Part shown: one piece after another, positions 1-6,119 of the stretch | Numbering within the stretch: the stretch's first letter is position 1 | Layout: every line of letters begins with the position of its first letter | NCBI GenBank assembly: GCA_012513425.1 | Contig: JAAZCF010000075.1 | Span: 1 to 6,844 of the forward strand | From: Bacteroidales bacterium | Lineage (GTDB): Bacteria > Bacteroidota > Bacteroidia > Bacteroidales > UBA932 | Length of the DNA stretch: 6,844 bases | Reading direction: 5' to 3' | The notes under the pieces: generated by a model | The model's input: the letters and a program-made list of their open reading frames with translations, nothing else | Databases searched by the model: none | What the model was told of the DNA's origin: nothing | Position numbers and translations under genes: made by a program

Positions 1-534
1 GCATAGAGCCACTCTGCGCCTTTCTCCTCCGGATAAGTTAGCTACAATTGCGTCAGGCTCCGGACATTGTAGAGCATCCATAGCCCTTTCCAACTTGCTG
101 TCAATATCCCAGCCACCCAGATGTTCAATGCGATCAGTCAACTCGCCCTGTTTTTCAATAAGAGCATTCATTTGGTCGTCATCCATCGGCTCCATGAACT
201 TTAAATTGACTTGCTCATACTCTTTGAGCACATCTATAACTTCTTGGACGCCCTCTTGCACTACTTCTTTTACAGTTTTTGTGTCATCGAGATGAGGTTC
301 CTGTTCCAAATATCCAACAGAGTAACCCGGGGCCCATACCACTTCGCCTTGAAATGATTTTTCAATTCCGGCAATAATCTTCATCAAAGTAGATTTACCG
401 GCACCATTCATACCAACAACACCTATTTTTGCCCCATAAAAAAAGGATAGGTAAATGTCTTTTAGTATTACTTTATTGTTGTGAGGGAGAATCTTCCCCA
501 CTCCATTCATAGAAAAAATTATTTTCTCATCCAT
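1..534 (-). CDS. ettA: EttA, ABC-F energy-dependent translational throttle (N-terminal part, cut by window edge)
   Basis: This is the first 178 residues of an ABC-F family ATPase; the gene continues beyond base 1. EttA is a soluble protein that binds the ribosomal E site and gates entry into the elongation cycle according to the ATP/ADP ratio. Visible in the translation: start MDEKIIFSMN, Walker A GMNGAGKST at residues 41-49, Q-loop region YLEQEP at 75-80, an acidic and helical insertion at about 95-140 where EttA carries its arm domain, and the ABC signature LSGGERRRVALC at 167-178, where the window ends. The N-terminal pattern (FSMNGVGKILP, LSFFYGAKIGVVG) resembles EttA more than Uup or other ABC-F types. 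The ATG at 534-532 lies 10 bp after the stop of the kinase-like gene, with no clear Shine-Dalgarno site. The Walker B motif and second ATPase domain lie outside the window, so an intact gene cannot be confirmed. Confidence 0.93.
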   Translation of the reverse strand, partial: MDEKIIFSMNGVGKILPHNNKVILKDIYLSFFYGAKIGVVGMNGAGKSTLMKIIAGIEKSFQGEVVWAPGYSVGYLEQEPHLDDTKTVKEVVQEGVQEVIDVLKEYEQVNLKFMEPMDDDQMNALIEKQGELTDRIEHLGGWDIDSKLERAMDALQCPEPDAIVANLSGGERRRVALC

Positions 535-544
535 AAGGTATTTG

Positions 545-1147
545 TTATAGGTTGTTGAGCATATTGATTATTGTGTCAACACAATTGTCAATTCCAAATT
601 TACTACTATTCAAGCACAAATCATAACTGGAACTATCACCCCACTTCTTGAATGTATAGTAATTATAATAAGCAGCGCGCTTTTTATCTTCTCTTTCAAT
701 CATCTTTCTAATGTCATCTTCTGACATGGTCCAGCTTTTTGAAAGCCTAGCCACTCTATCGGGCATATCTGCAGTAATAAAAACCCTCAAAACTTTTGGG
801 AAGTCCCTGATAATATAATCAGCACAACGGCCAACAAATATTCCGGAGCCACTCTGGGCTGCTTTCAAAATTACTTCGCTCTGAGTTGAAAACAGTTTGT
901 CTTGAGAAATTGCTGTCTCTGGAACATAATTCTGTGTGTCAAAAAACCTTGCAAAACTACTACTTGACACTGGCTTTTCATCTTTATGTTCGAAAAACTC
1001 CTGGTTGATGCCACTTTCTAGAGAGGCGATAGTCAGAAGTTCCTTGTCATAAACAGGAATATCCAATTTTTTAGAGAGAGCACGAGCGGTATCTAATCCA
1101 CCTGCACCAATCTGGCGACCAACAGTTATGAGTATTTTATTATCCAT
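545..1147 (-). CDS. Cytidylate kinase-like family protein (Cytidylate_kin2 type)
   Basis: A 200-residue cytoplasmic protein resembling the cytidylate-kinase-like family (Pfam Cytidylate_kin2), P-loop nucleotide kinase relatives whose physiological substrate is mostly unproven. Seen here: a beta strand followed by a glycine-rich loop, VGRQIGAGG at residues 9-17, where classical kinases have GxxxxGKS/T; IPVYDKELL at 30-38; the family motif GIFVGRCADYIIRD at 102-115; RVFITADMPDRVARL at 121-135; a lid-like basic stretch EDKKRAAYYNYYT at 153-165; and YDLCLNSSKFGID at 175-187. The length is normal for the family. The ATG follows the stop of the MATE gene after 2 bp, so the two genes are probably translationally coupled. 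It should not be named cmk: essential CMP kinase is a different subfamily, and UMP/CMP activity here is only a guess. Confidence 0.88.
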   Translation of the reverse strand: MDNKILITVGRQIGAGGLDTARALSKKLDIPVYDKELLTIASLESGINQEFFEHKDEKPVSSSSFARFFDTQNYVPETAISQDKLFSTQSEVILKAAQSGSGIFVGRCADYIIRDFPKVLRVFITADMPDRVARLSKSWTMSEDDIRKMIEREDKKRAAYYNYYTFKKWGDSSSYDLCLNSSKFGIDNCVDTIINMLNNL

Positions 1148-1149
1148 GG

Positions 1150-2508
1150 CTATGTAGTTAAAATATCTATTTTTTCGTTTTTACCAAAGTTTTTCAGCAA
1201 ATGGCGCAACATAAAGAAAGCAATCACTGCAGCTACTAAGTCTGAGGTAGGCATACTCCACCAAACTCCATTTGCACCCCAAAACATTGGGAAAAAAATC
1301 AGTAATGGGATAAGGAATACCAGCTGACGGCTCATAGACAAGAAGATTGCTCTGCTGGCATGGCCTATACATTGAAAAAAATGTGAAGTACACATTTGAA
1401 AACCGACTACAGGGAAGGCAATCATAACTATGCGTAAAGCATGAGCCGCCAAATCTATCAGCTCAGTATCATTTGTAAATAAAGACACCATTGTTCTAGG
1501 CATCAATTGACCGGCAAGGAAGCCTATAGTAGTGGTGATGGTTGCGCAGAAAATAGTCAATTTTAGCACATGTTTCACTCTGTCATATTGCTTTGCTCCA
1601 TAATTATACCCTGCAATTGGCTGCATTCCTTGTGTAAAGCCCATATTCAACATCACAAACAAGAAGATGATTCTGTTCACAATACCATAGGCTCCAATGG
1701 CCATATCTCCTCCGTGGTTTTGCAATTGGCGATTAATAAAAATAACCACAAAACAAGAAGCCGCATTCATCAAAAAAGGAGACAAGCCAATAGACAACGA
1801 TCTGGAGGCAATCTTTATGTCGAAATGGAATATTTCTTTACTGAAATGTAATACATTTTTCTTGTTGAAGAGGATTATTATTACCCAGATCAATGATACC
1901 ACTTGGGATAAAACAGTTGCAATAGCAGCACCCTTTATGCCCATATCCAACGCAAAAATAAAGATTGGATCCAAGATTGTATTCAAGCCCACTGTCAGAA
2001 GAGTAGCATACATTGCTTGCTTTGGATGACCACTAGCTCTTACGGCATTGTTTAAACCATGATAACAATGAGTAACGACATTACCCATCAAGATGATGGA
2101 AATATATTCCTTGGCATATGGCAGAGTGACATCGCTGGCACCGAAAAAATATAGTATTGGCTCAAGAAAAGTCAATCCCAAGATAGAGACAATCAACCCG
2201 ATTGTCATATTCAGCATTACTATATTTCCCAACACTCTATTGGCCATGGAGTAATTTTTCTGACCCAACAGCATTGAGATTAATGTTGATGCACCTACTC
2301 CGACAAGTGTACCGAAAGCAACGGAAAGATTCATCAAAGGGAAAGTAACCGCCAAACCTGCTATCGCCATTGCCCCTACTCCCTGGCCGATATAAATACT
2401 ATCAACCATATTATAAAGGCTAGTTGCCGCCATTGCCACAATGGCCGGCATAGCATACTGCTTGAGCAGCTTCCCTATCTTCTCTGTACCTAATTCGGTT
2501 GGTGCCAT
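1150..2508 (-). CDS. MATE family multidrug/cation-coupled efflux transporter
   Basis: A 452-residue polytopic inner-membrane protein of the multidrug and toxic compound extrusion family, which exports cationic drugs or metabolites using a Na+ or H+ gradient. Length and hydrophobicity fit the usual 12 membrane helices in two pseudo-symmetric halves. The N-terminal signature is clear: ELGTEKIGKLLKQYAMPAI at residues 5-23, then SLYNMVDSIYIGQGVG at 30-45 and AIAGLAVTFPLMN at 48-60. The second half contains the matching stretch around IGAYGIVNRI and GFTQGMQPIAGYNYGAKQYDR. Its ATG shares one base with the TAA of the upstream acyltransferase gene (TAATG), which suggests translational coupling. The substrate cannot be read from sequence. 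Its position after an acid-forming kinase/transferase pair could mean export of a fermentation-linked compound, but that is speculation. The MepA/DinF/NorM subfamily was not resolved. Confidence 0.93.
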   Translation of the reverse strand: MAPTELGTEKIGKLLKQYAMPAIVAMAATSLYNMVDSIYIGQGVGAMAIAGLAVTFPLMNLSVAFGTLVGVGASTLISMLLGQKNYSMANRVLGNIVMLNMTIGLIVSILGLTFLEPILYFFGASDVTLPYAKEYISIILMGNVVTHCYHGLNNAVRASGHPKQAMYATLLTVGLNTILDPIFIFALDMGIKGAAIATVLSQVVSLIWVIIILFNKKNVLHFSKEIFHFDIKIASRSLSIGLSPFLMNAASCFVVIFINRQLQNHGGDMAIGAYGIVNRIIFLFVMLNMGFTQGMQPIAGYNYGAKQYDRVKHVLKLTIFCATITTTIGFLAGQLMPRTMVSLFTNDTELIDLAAHALRIVMIAFPVVGFQMCTSHFFQCIGHASRAIFLSMSRQLVFLIPLLIFFPMFWGANGVWWSMPTSDLVAAVIAFFMLRHLLKNFGKNEKIDILTT

Positions 2509-3413
2509 TATTTTGCAGTCATTGCAGCCAAAGCAATAGAATTCAGCTTCGGTTCAATGCTGTCAGCGCGGCTAGAAAGCACGCATGGAGCTTTGGCACC
2601 AGCCACAACGGCAGCCTGCTGCACACCTTTTGTTAATTGAGAATTAGCTTTATAAAATACATTTGCAGACTCAATATTTGGAAATACCAAGCAATCTGAA
2701 TCTCCGGCAACTTTGCTGTCAAGTTTTTTAATTGCAGCTGCTTTTGAGCTAAGAGCCACATCGAGAGCCAAAGGACCATCTCCTATACAACCTTTGATTT
2801 GACCTCGGTCACACATTTTACTGAGAAGAGCTGCATCCACACACGCCTGCATACCAGGCATCATCTGCTCTGTAGCAGCAATAAAAGCAACCTTAGGCTT
2901 GTCAATGCCAAAAGCTTTAGCTGTAGAAATTACATATTTGGCAATTGCTTCTTTTTGTTTCAAGTCAGGAGCAGGAATTACGGCCATGTCACCGAAAATA
3001 ATGAATTTGTGGTAGTTTGGATTTTGAATCACGCTGACATGGCTCAAAACTGCTTTTGCAGGAAGTAATCCGCGCTCTTTGTTGAGAATGCCTCTCATGT
3101 ATTTGTCTGTGCTGCAAAGACCTTTCATAAGAATGTCTCCTTCACCGGCATTGATAAGGTCTATTGCTTCAGCTATGCTGCTGAGCTCGTCATTATTGTC
3201 AACGATAGTAAATAATTCAGGGTTGATATCTTCCTCTTTACATGCTGCAAGAATCATATCCTTGTCTCCAACCAATGTAGCATCTACAATACCAAGGGAA
3301 ATAGCTTTAGATGCAGCATTTATTGTATGGTTGTCTACAGCCCAAGCTGCTACTAATCTTTTTTTGGGTTTCGAGCGTAAAGCCTCGAATAGTTGTTCAA
3401 AATTTGTAATCAT
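2508..3413 (-). CDS. Phosphate acetyl/butyryltransferase family enzyme (Ptb-like)
   Basis: A 301-residue cytoplasmic enzyme of the phosphate acetyl/butyryltransferase family. It exchanges the CoA of an acyl-CoA for phosphate, giving an acyl-phosphate that a kinase converts to acid plus ATP. Family motifs seen: AINAGEGDILMKG-like region at about 86-98, HVSVIQNPNYHKFIIFGD at 125-142, IGDGPLALDVALSSKAA at 210-226, AGDSDCLVFPNIESANVFYK at 236-255 and PCVLSSRADS at 276-285. The length of 301 and the order MKGL / GDGPLALD / FPNIESAN fit phosphate butyryltransferase (Ptb) better than the roughly 330-residue short acetyl form (Pta). However, the gene directly upstream is an acetate kinase, not a butyrate kinase, so acetyl-CoA is a plausible in vivo substrate. 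The start ATG lies 5 bp after the ackA stop. The acyl specificity is not settled, so no symbol is given. Confidence 0.87.
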   Translation of the reverse strand: MITNFEQLFEALRSKPKKRLVAAWAVDNHTINAASKAISLGIVDATLVGDKDMILAACKEEDINPELFTIVDNNDELSSIAEAIDLINAGEGDILMKGLCSTDKYMRGILNKERGLLPAKAVLSHVSVIQNPNYHKFIIFGDMAVIPAPDLKQKEAIAKYVISTAKAFGIDKPKVAFIAATEQMMPGMQACVDAALLSKMCDRGQIKGCIGDGPLALDVALSSKAAAIKKLDSKVAGDSDCLVFPNIESANVFYKANSQLTKGVQQAAVVAGAKAPCVLSSRADSIEPKLNSIALAAMTAK

Positions 3414-3418
3414 TTCTA

Positions 3419-4624
3419 TTATTTGTTTTTTACTATGTTCATTGTGTCTGTTGCAATTACCAATTCTTCATCAGTAGTGACTGCCATAACTTTTACTTTT
3501 GAGCCGTCTTTGCAGATGAGAGTATCAATTCCTCTGGACTGAGTGTTTTTATCAAAATCGAAATCCACTCCCAGATAATCCAGACCTGAGCAAATGAGCT
3601 CACGAACAGGAGTAGAGTTCTCGCCAATGCCTCCGGTAAGGATAATCAAATCCACACCATTCATAACTGCAGCATAAGCACCAATATACTTTTTCACATC
3701 ATAGGCAAGTTTCTTAATGGCAAGAGCGGCTCTATTGTTACCTTGCTCCATTGATTCAACCAAGTCACGGCAGTCTGAAGAAAAGCCGCTGAGACCTTGA
3801 AGACCGCTTTTTTTATTGAGTAGAGAATTTATTCCATCGGCATCAAGACCTTCATTCTGCATAAGGAAAGTCACTAATCCTGCATCAATATTACCACAAC
3901 GAGTACCCATTGGCACACCTTCCAACGGAGTAAAGCCCATTGATGTATCAATAGATTTGCCATTTTTAATTGCAGTGATTGAACTGCCGTTACCAAGATG
4001 GCAAGTAATAATCTTGGAATTGTTTATATCCATGCCCAGCAGTTTGCAGGCCTTTTCTGCAACAAACTTATGGCTGGTGCCATGAAAACCATAGCGACGG
4101 ATTTTGTATTTTTCGTAGAAAGAATAGTCCAAAGCATACATATAAGCATAATCAGGCATAGTTTGGTGGAAAGAAGTATCAAAAACAGCAACCTGGGATG
4201 TATCTGGCATAAGCTTAGCCATAGCTCTGATGCCCAATAGATTTGCAGGATTATGAAGAGGTGCCAAAGCACAGCATTTTTCAATCTTTGCAACAACGTC
4301 ATCGTCAACTGCAACGCTCTTGAAGAAATAGTCTCCGCCATGGGCAACCCTGTGGCCTACTGCATCAATCTCAAAAAGACTGCTGATAACACCCATTGTT
4401 GGATCAATAAGTGCATTCAACACATTTTTTATGGCTTCAGTGTGGTCAATGATTGGTTTTTCAAACTGATATTTATTGTCTCCTACCTTATGTGTATGGC
4501 CTGCATTTTGGCTGCCAATGCGCTCAACAAGACCTTTTGCCAGTACTTTGCTGCTATCAGAGCTCATTTCAAGCACCTGATATTTAAGCGAAGAACTGCC
4601 GCAATTAATTACCAATATTTTCAT
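3419..4624 (-). CDS. ackA: Acetate kinase
   Basis: A full-length 401-residue acetate kinase of the ASKHA (acetate and sugar kinase/Hsp70/actin) fold, which interconverts acetyl-phosphate + ADP and acetate + ATP in the cytoplasm. This is the ATP-yielding last step of acetate fermentation. The signature VINCGSSSLKYQ is at residues 5-16, and a second signature VGHRVAHGG is at 89-97. Residues matching those known from the Methanosarcina enzyme are present: Asn7, Arg92, Asp149 (in FDTSFHQTMP), His181 (in RRYGFHGTSHK), Arg242 (in PMGTRCGNIDAG) and a glutamate at 386/387 (TTDEELVIA). HLGNGSSITAIKNGKS (209-224) and GGIGENSTPVRE (331-342) form the nucleotide site. The length of about 400 excludes butyrate kinase, which is about 355. 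It is the first gene of a five-gene minus-strand cluster and is followed after 5 bp by its acyltransferase partner. The leader is A/T-rich without a Shine-Dalgarno site, as is usual in Bacteroidota. Confidence 0.97.
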   Translation of the reverse strand: MKILVINCGSSSLKYQVLEMSSDSSKVLAKGLVERIGSQNAGHTHKVGDNKYQFEKPIIDHTEAIKNVLNALIDPTMGVISSLFEIDAVGHRVAHGGDYFFKSVAVDDDVVAKIEKCCALAPLHNPANLLGIRAMAKLMPDTSQVAVFDTSFHQTMPDYAYMYALDYSFYEKYKIRRYGFHGTSHKFVAEKACKLLGMDINNSKIITCHLGNGSSITAIKNGKSIDTSMGFTPLEGVPMGTRCGNIDAGLVTFLMQNEGLDADGINSLLNKKSGLQGLSGFSSDCRDLVESMEQGNNRAALAIKKLAYDVKKYIGAYAAVMNGVDLIILTGGIGENSTPVRELICSGLDYLGVDFDFDKNTQSRGIDTLICKDGSKVKVMAVTTDEELVIATDTMNIVKNK

Positions 4625-4645
4625 AATGAGTTATATTTAAAACAG

Positions 4646-4653
4646 CAAAATTA
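4646..4653 (-). promoter_or_regulatory. Putative -7 box of the ackA operon promoter (TAATTTTG)
   Basis: Read on the minus strand this is TAATTTTG, an exact match to the Bacteroidota -7 consensus TAnnTTTG, about 22 bp upstream of the ackA ATG. A TTTTG (complement of 4678-4682) sits upstream with a 24-nt spacer, longer than the usual 19-21, so the -33 element is not convincing. Transcription would begin near 4640 and give a very short leader. The box is seen in the sequence; promoter activity is inferred. Confidence 0.45.
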
Positions 4654-4667
4654 GCATTTTTTATTGA

Positions 4668-4675
4668 TATCTTTG
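4668..4675 (+). promoter_or_regulatory. Putative -7 box of the comEC-like gene promoter (TATCTTTG)
   Basis: TATCTTTG matches the Bacteroidota -7 consensus TAnnTTTG exactly and lies 17 bp before the ATG at 4693. No TTG/TTTG is found at the expected 19-21 nt spacing upstream, so support rests on the single box and its position in a divergent intergenic gap. Its -33 zone would fall on the ackA -7 box, so the two promoters would be back to back and overlapping. Confidence 0.4.
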
Positions 4676-4692
4676 TCCAAAAGAAGTTGGAA

Positions 4693-5775
4693 ATGGGGAA
4701 AGGTAGGGACATAATTTATTATGCGCTGGCATATATTCTTGGGGACATTCTCTGGCAGTGTCTTGTGCTAAATGCTAGTGAGGTTGCCATCTTAATTCTC
4801 TTCTCTTTATTGCTCTGTACTTCCATCTGCTGTTGTAGTCTCTTTGGTTCACATTTCTATCTTTCATGGCGTCACAAGGCCATATTATTCATAGCTTTTG
4901 CTCTCTCCGGAGCTTTGGGAACCCAATTTGGAGGCATTTCCAGAGAAGGGCTGTGGATATTTGAAAAGGCAGCAAGGCTGAAAATGCAATGTTCTGAAGC
5001 CATTGACAATATTTTAATAAATGCAGACAATAACGAATTGGCAGTTGCCAAAGCTCTGGCAATTGGAGACAAATCCATGCTTGATAGTAGCCTCAAAAGC
5101 CAATATAAAGCCAGCGGAGCTATGCATCTGTTGGCCCTTAGCGGACTTCATGTCGGCATCGTATATAGCTTTCTAAAAATCTCTATTGCCTTCATAGGAA
5201 ACAGCCCTGCAGCAATAATAGCCAAGCGAATTGTCATTTTGTTGACACTATGGGCTTATGCATTTATATCCGGCCTAAGCAATTCTATTTGCAGAGCCGT
5301 CTGTATGATTACAGTCTATGAGATTTGCGATAGTTTAGGCTCAAAACGTGACCTATTGAGAGCCCTTGCAATCAGCGCCTTTACAATCTGTATTGTCAAC
5401 CCTGATGCACCTTTTTCAATCGGATTCCAACTATCGTATAGTTCTGTGCTTGGCATTTATTTCATTTTTCCTCGATTAAAAGCTCTTTTAGAGTGTAAAA
5501 GCAATTTGTTGGCCTGGATATGGAACTCTTTGGCACTATCAATCAGTTGTCAGTTTGCCACAAGCCCACTGTCTTGGTTGTATTTTGGCTCTTTTCCAAA
5601 ATATTTCATGGTAACTAACCTTTTGGCTATTCCATTGAGCGCAGCTGCAATGTATATTCTTCCTATTGCAGTTGCCGCTCAAAGCATTCCGATTATTGGA
5701 GCTTTGAGCGGCAAATTCTTGTTAGTAATTTTCCAGACACTAAATAGTGTAATCAATATTATCGCCACACTTTAG
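4693..5775 (+). CDS. ComEC/Rec2 family competence-domain membrane protein, minimal form
   Basis: A polytopic inner-membrane protein of 360 residues from the ATG at 4693; a TTG at 4687 is an in-frame alternative, and the frame is open back to a stop at 4627. It matches the central Competence domain of ComEC/Rec2, the channel that carries single-stranded DNA into the cytoplasm during natural transformation. Seen: about three N-terminal membrane helices (residues 6-80), then the core motifs VAKALAIGDKS (118-128), LLALSGLHVG (146-155), YAFISGLSNSICRA (189-202) and NPDAPFSIGFQLSYSSVLGI (236-255), followed by further hydrophobic segments to the end. Oddities: there is almost no room between the first helices and the core for the N-terminal OB-fold (DUF4131) of full ComEC, there is no C-terminal metallo-beta-lactamase domain, and the protein stops soon after the last helices. 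Full-length family members are usually about 600-800 residues. It could be a natural short form or a remnant that still reads as an intact ORF. It is divergent from ackA and convergent with the RRM gene. Confidence 0.86.
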   Translation: MGKGRDIIYYALAYILGDILWQCLVLNASEVAILILFSLLLCTSICCCSLFGSHFYLSWRHKAILFIAFALSGALGTQFGGISREGLWIFEKAARLKMQCSEAIDNILINADNNELAVAKALAIGDKSMLDSSLKSQYKASGAMHLLALSGLHVGIVYSFLKISIAFIGNSPAAIIAKRIVILLTLWAYAFISGLSNSICRAVCMITVYEICDSLGSKRDLLRALAISAFTICIVNPDAPFSIGFQLSYSSVLGIYFIFPRLKALLECKSNLLAWIWNSLALSISCQFATSPLSWLYFGSFPKYFMVTNLLAIPLSAAAMYILPIAVAAQSIPIIGALSGKFLLVIFQTLNSVINIIATL

Positions 5776-6045
5776 GTCATCTGTGTCTTTTTCATTCTTT
5801 TGCTCTTTGGCTAGACTCACTCTAATAACCTTACTCTTAGAGTAACATGTGCCATTGAGTTCAAAAATCGCACGAAGGGCTTCTTCTTCGTTTTTCATTT
5901 CCACAAAACCATATCCACAGGATCGCTTAGTTTTGGTGTCGACTATAATTCGAGCCGTTCTAACCTTTCCGAAAGGAGTGAACAACTCAATCAGATTTTC
6001 TCTTCTGGTCTTATAGTCCAAGCCACATACAAATAGTGTTGTCAA
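5740..6045 (-). CDS. Small RRM-domain RNA-binding protein
   Basis: A protein of about 101 residues with a single RNA recognition motif, of the stand-alone kind found in Bacteroidota and cyanobacteria; it probably binds single-stranded RNA in the cytoplasm. Counting from the TTG at 6045-6043: RNP2 is LFVCGL at residues 4-9 and RNP1 is RSCGYGFVEM at 41-50, with aromatic residues Phe5, Tyr45 and Phe47 at the expected RNA-stacking positions. ENLIELFTPFGKV (16-28) and EEALRAIFELNG form the two helices of the fold. The tail is short and charged (KEQKNEKDTDD), not Gly/Arg-rich. The frame has no ATG before RNP2. The TTG at 6045 is preferred because it puts RNP2 near the N-terminus, as in other small RRM proteins, and because the upstream TTG (6078-6076) falls inside a likely promoter box. 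Its 3' end overlaps the comEC-like gene by 36 bp, tail to tail. The RNA target is unknown. Confidence 0.85.
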   Translation of the reverse strand: MTTLFVCGLDYKTRRENLIELFTPFGKVRTARIIVDTKTKRSCGYGFVEMKNEEEALRAIFELNGTCYSKSKVIRVSLAKEQKNEKDTDDLKCGDNIDYTI

Positions 6046-6119
6046 AATAATTAGTATTTTTTTAAAGGTTCGGTGCAAATCTATGCAAAAATCTCAAAAA
6101 AAAACTAAAAAAAATCGGA
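6046..6119. other. Intergenic gap between purF-like and RRM genes, with two A/T homopolymer tracts
   Basis: This 74-bp gap holds an A9 run (6096-6104) and an A8 run (6107-6114) separated by CT, which read as long T tracts on the transcribed minus strand just after the purF-like stop. The T tracts could help end purF transcription, but no GC-rich stem precedes them. The gap also holds the putative RRM promoter box. No other gene or RNA was seen. Confidence 0.5.
6076..6083 (-). promoter_or_regulatory. Putative -7 box of the RRM gene promoter (TAGATTTG)
   Basis: Read on the minus strand this is TAGATTTG, an exact match to the Bacteroidota -7 consensus TAnnTTTG. It lies about 30 bp upstream of the preferred TTG start. 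The expected start of transcription near 6071 would leave a leader of about 25 nt that is A-rich. The -33 zone falls in a T-rich stretch with no TTG at the standard spacing, so the call depends on the -7 box. It also argues against a start codon at 6078, which lies within the box. Confidence 0.42.

Noticed and set aside
1181..1393. A minus-strand open frame of 70 codons inside the MATE gene, possibly a frameshifted duplicate.
   Set aside because: The MATE frame is intact over its full 452 residues, and this is only an overlapping alternate frame with no protein-like pattern.
1570..2029. Plus-strand open frames opposite the MATE gene.
   Set aside because: They are antisense shadows of the MATE coding sequence, with no family motifs, no start-site support and no promoter.
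3079..3477. A 132-codon plus-strand open frame opposite the Ptb-like and ackA junction.
   Set aside because: It is an antisense shadow of conserved enzyme genes with low-complexity, Ser/Leu-rich composition and no recognisable domain.
4253..4654. A 133-codon plus-strand open frame running from inside ackA into the intergenic gap.
   Set aside because: Most of it is antisense to conserved ackA sequence, and no domain or credible start signal was seen.
4647..4660. Weak inverted repeat AAAAT-TAGC-ATTTT in the ackA/comEC gap as an operator.
   Set aside because: Five AT-only base pairs in an AT-rich gap are expected by chance, and no second copy of the site was found.
5737..5750. Small hairpin ACACT-AAAT-AGTGT at the comEC/RRM 3' junction, possibly a two-way terminator.
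   Set aside because: The stem is only 5 bp, AT-rich and lacks a T run on either side. It lies within comEC coding sequence, so it is not supportable as a terminator.
5776..5814. Reading past the comEC stop gives a hydrophobic stretch (VICVFFILLLFG), suggesting a premature stop in a longer ComEC.
   Set aside because: This stretch is antisense to the Lys/Glu/Asp-rich tail of the RRM gene, and such codons always read as hydrophobic on the other strand. It ends at another stop after 12 codons.
6096..6114. A9 and A8 tracts (T tracts on the minus strand) after the purF-like stop as an intrinsic terminator.
   Set aside because: No GC-rich stem-loop could be found in front of the T tracts, so a terminator call is not justified, although they may still aid termination.
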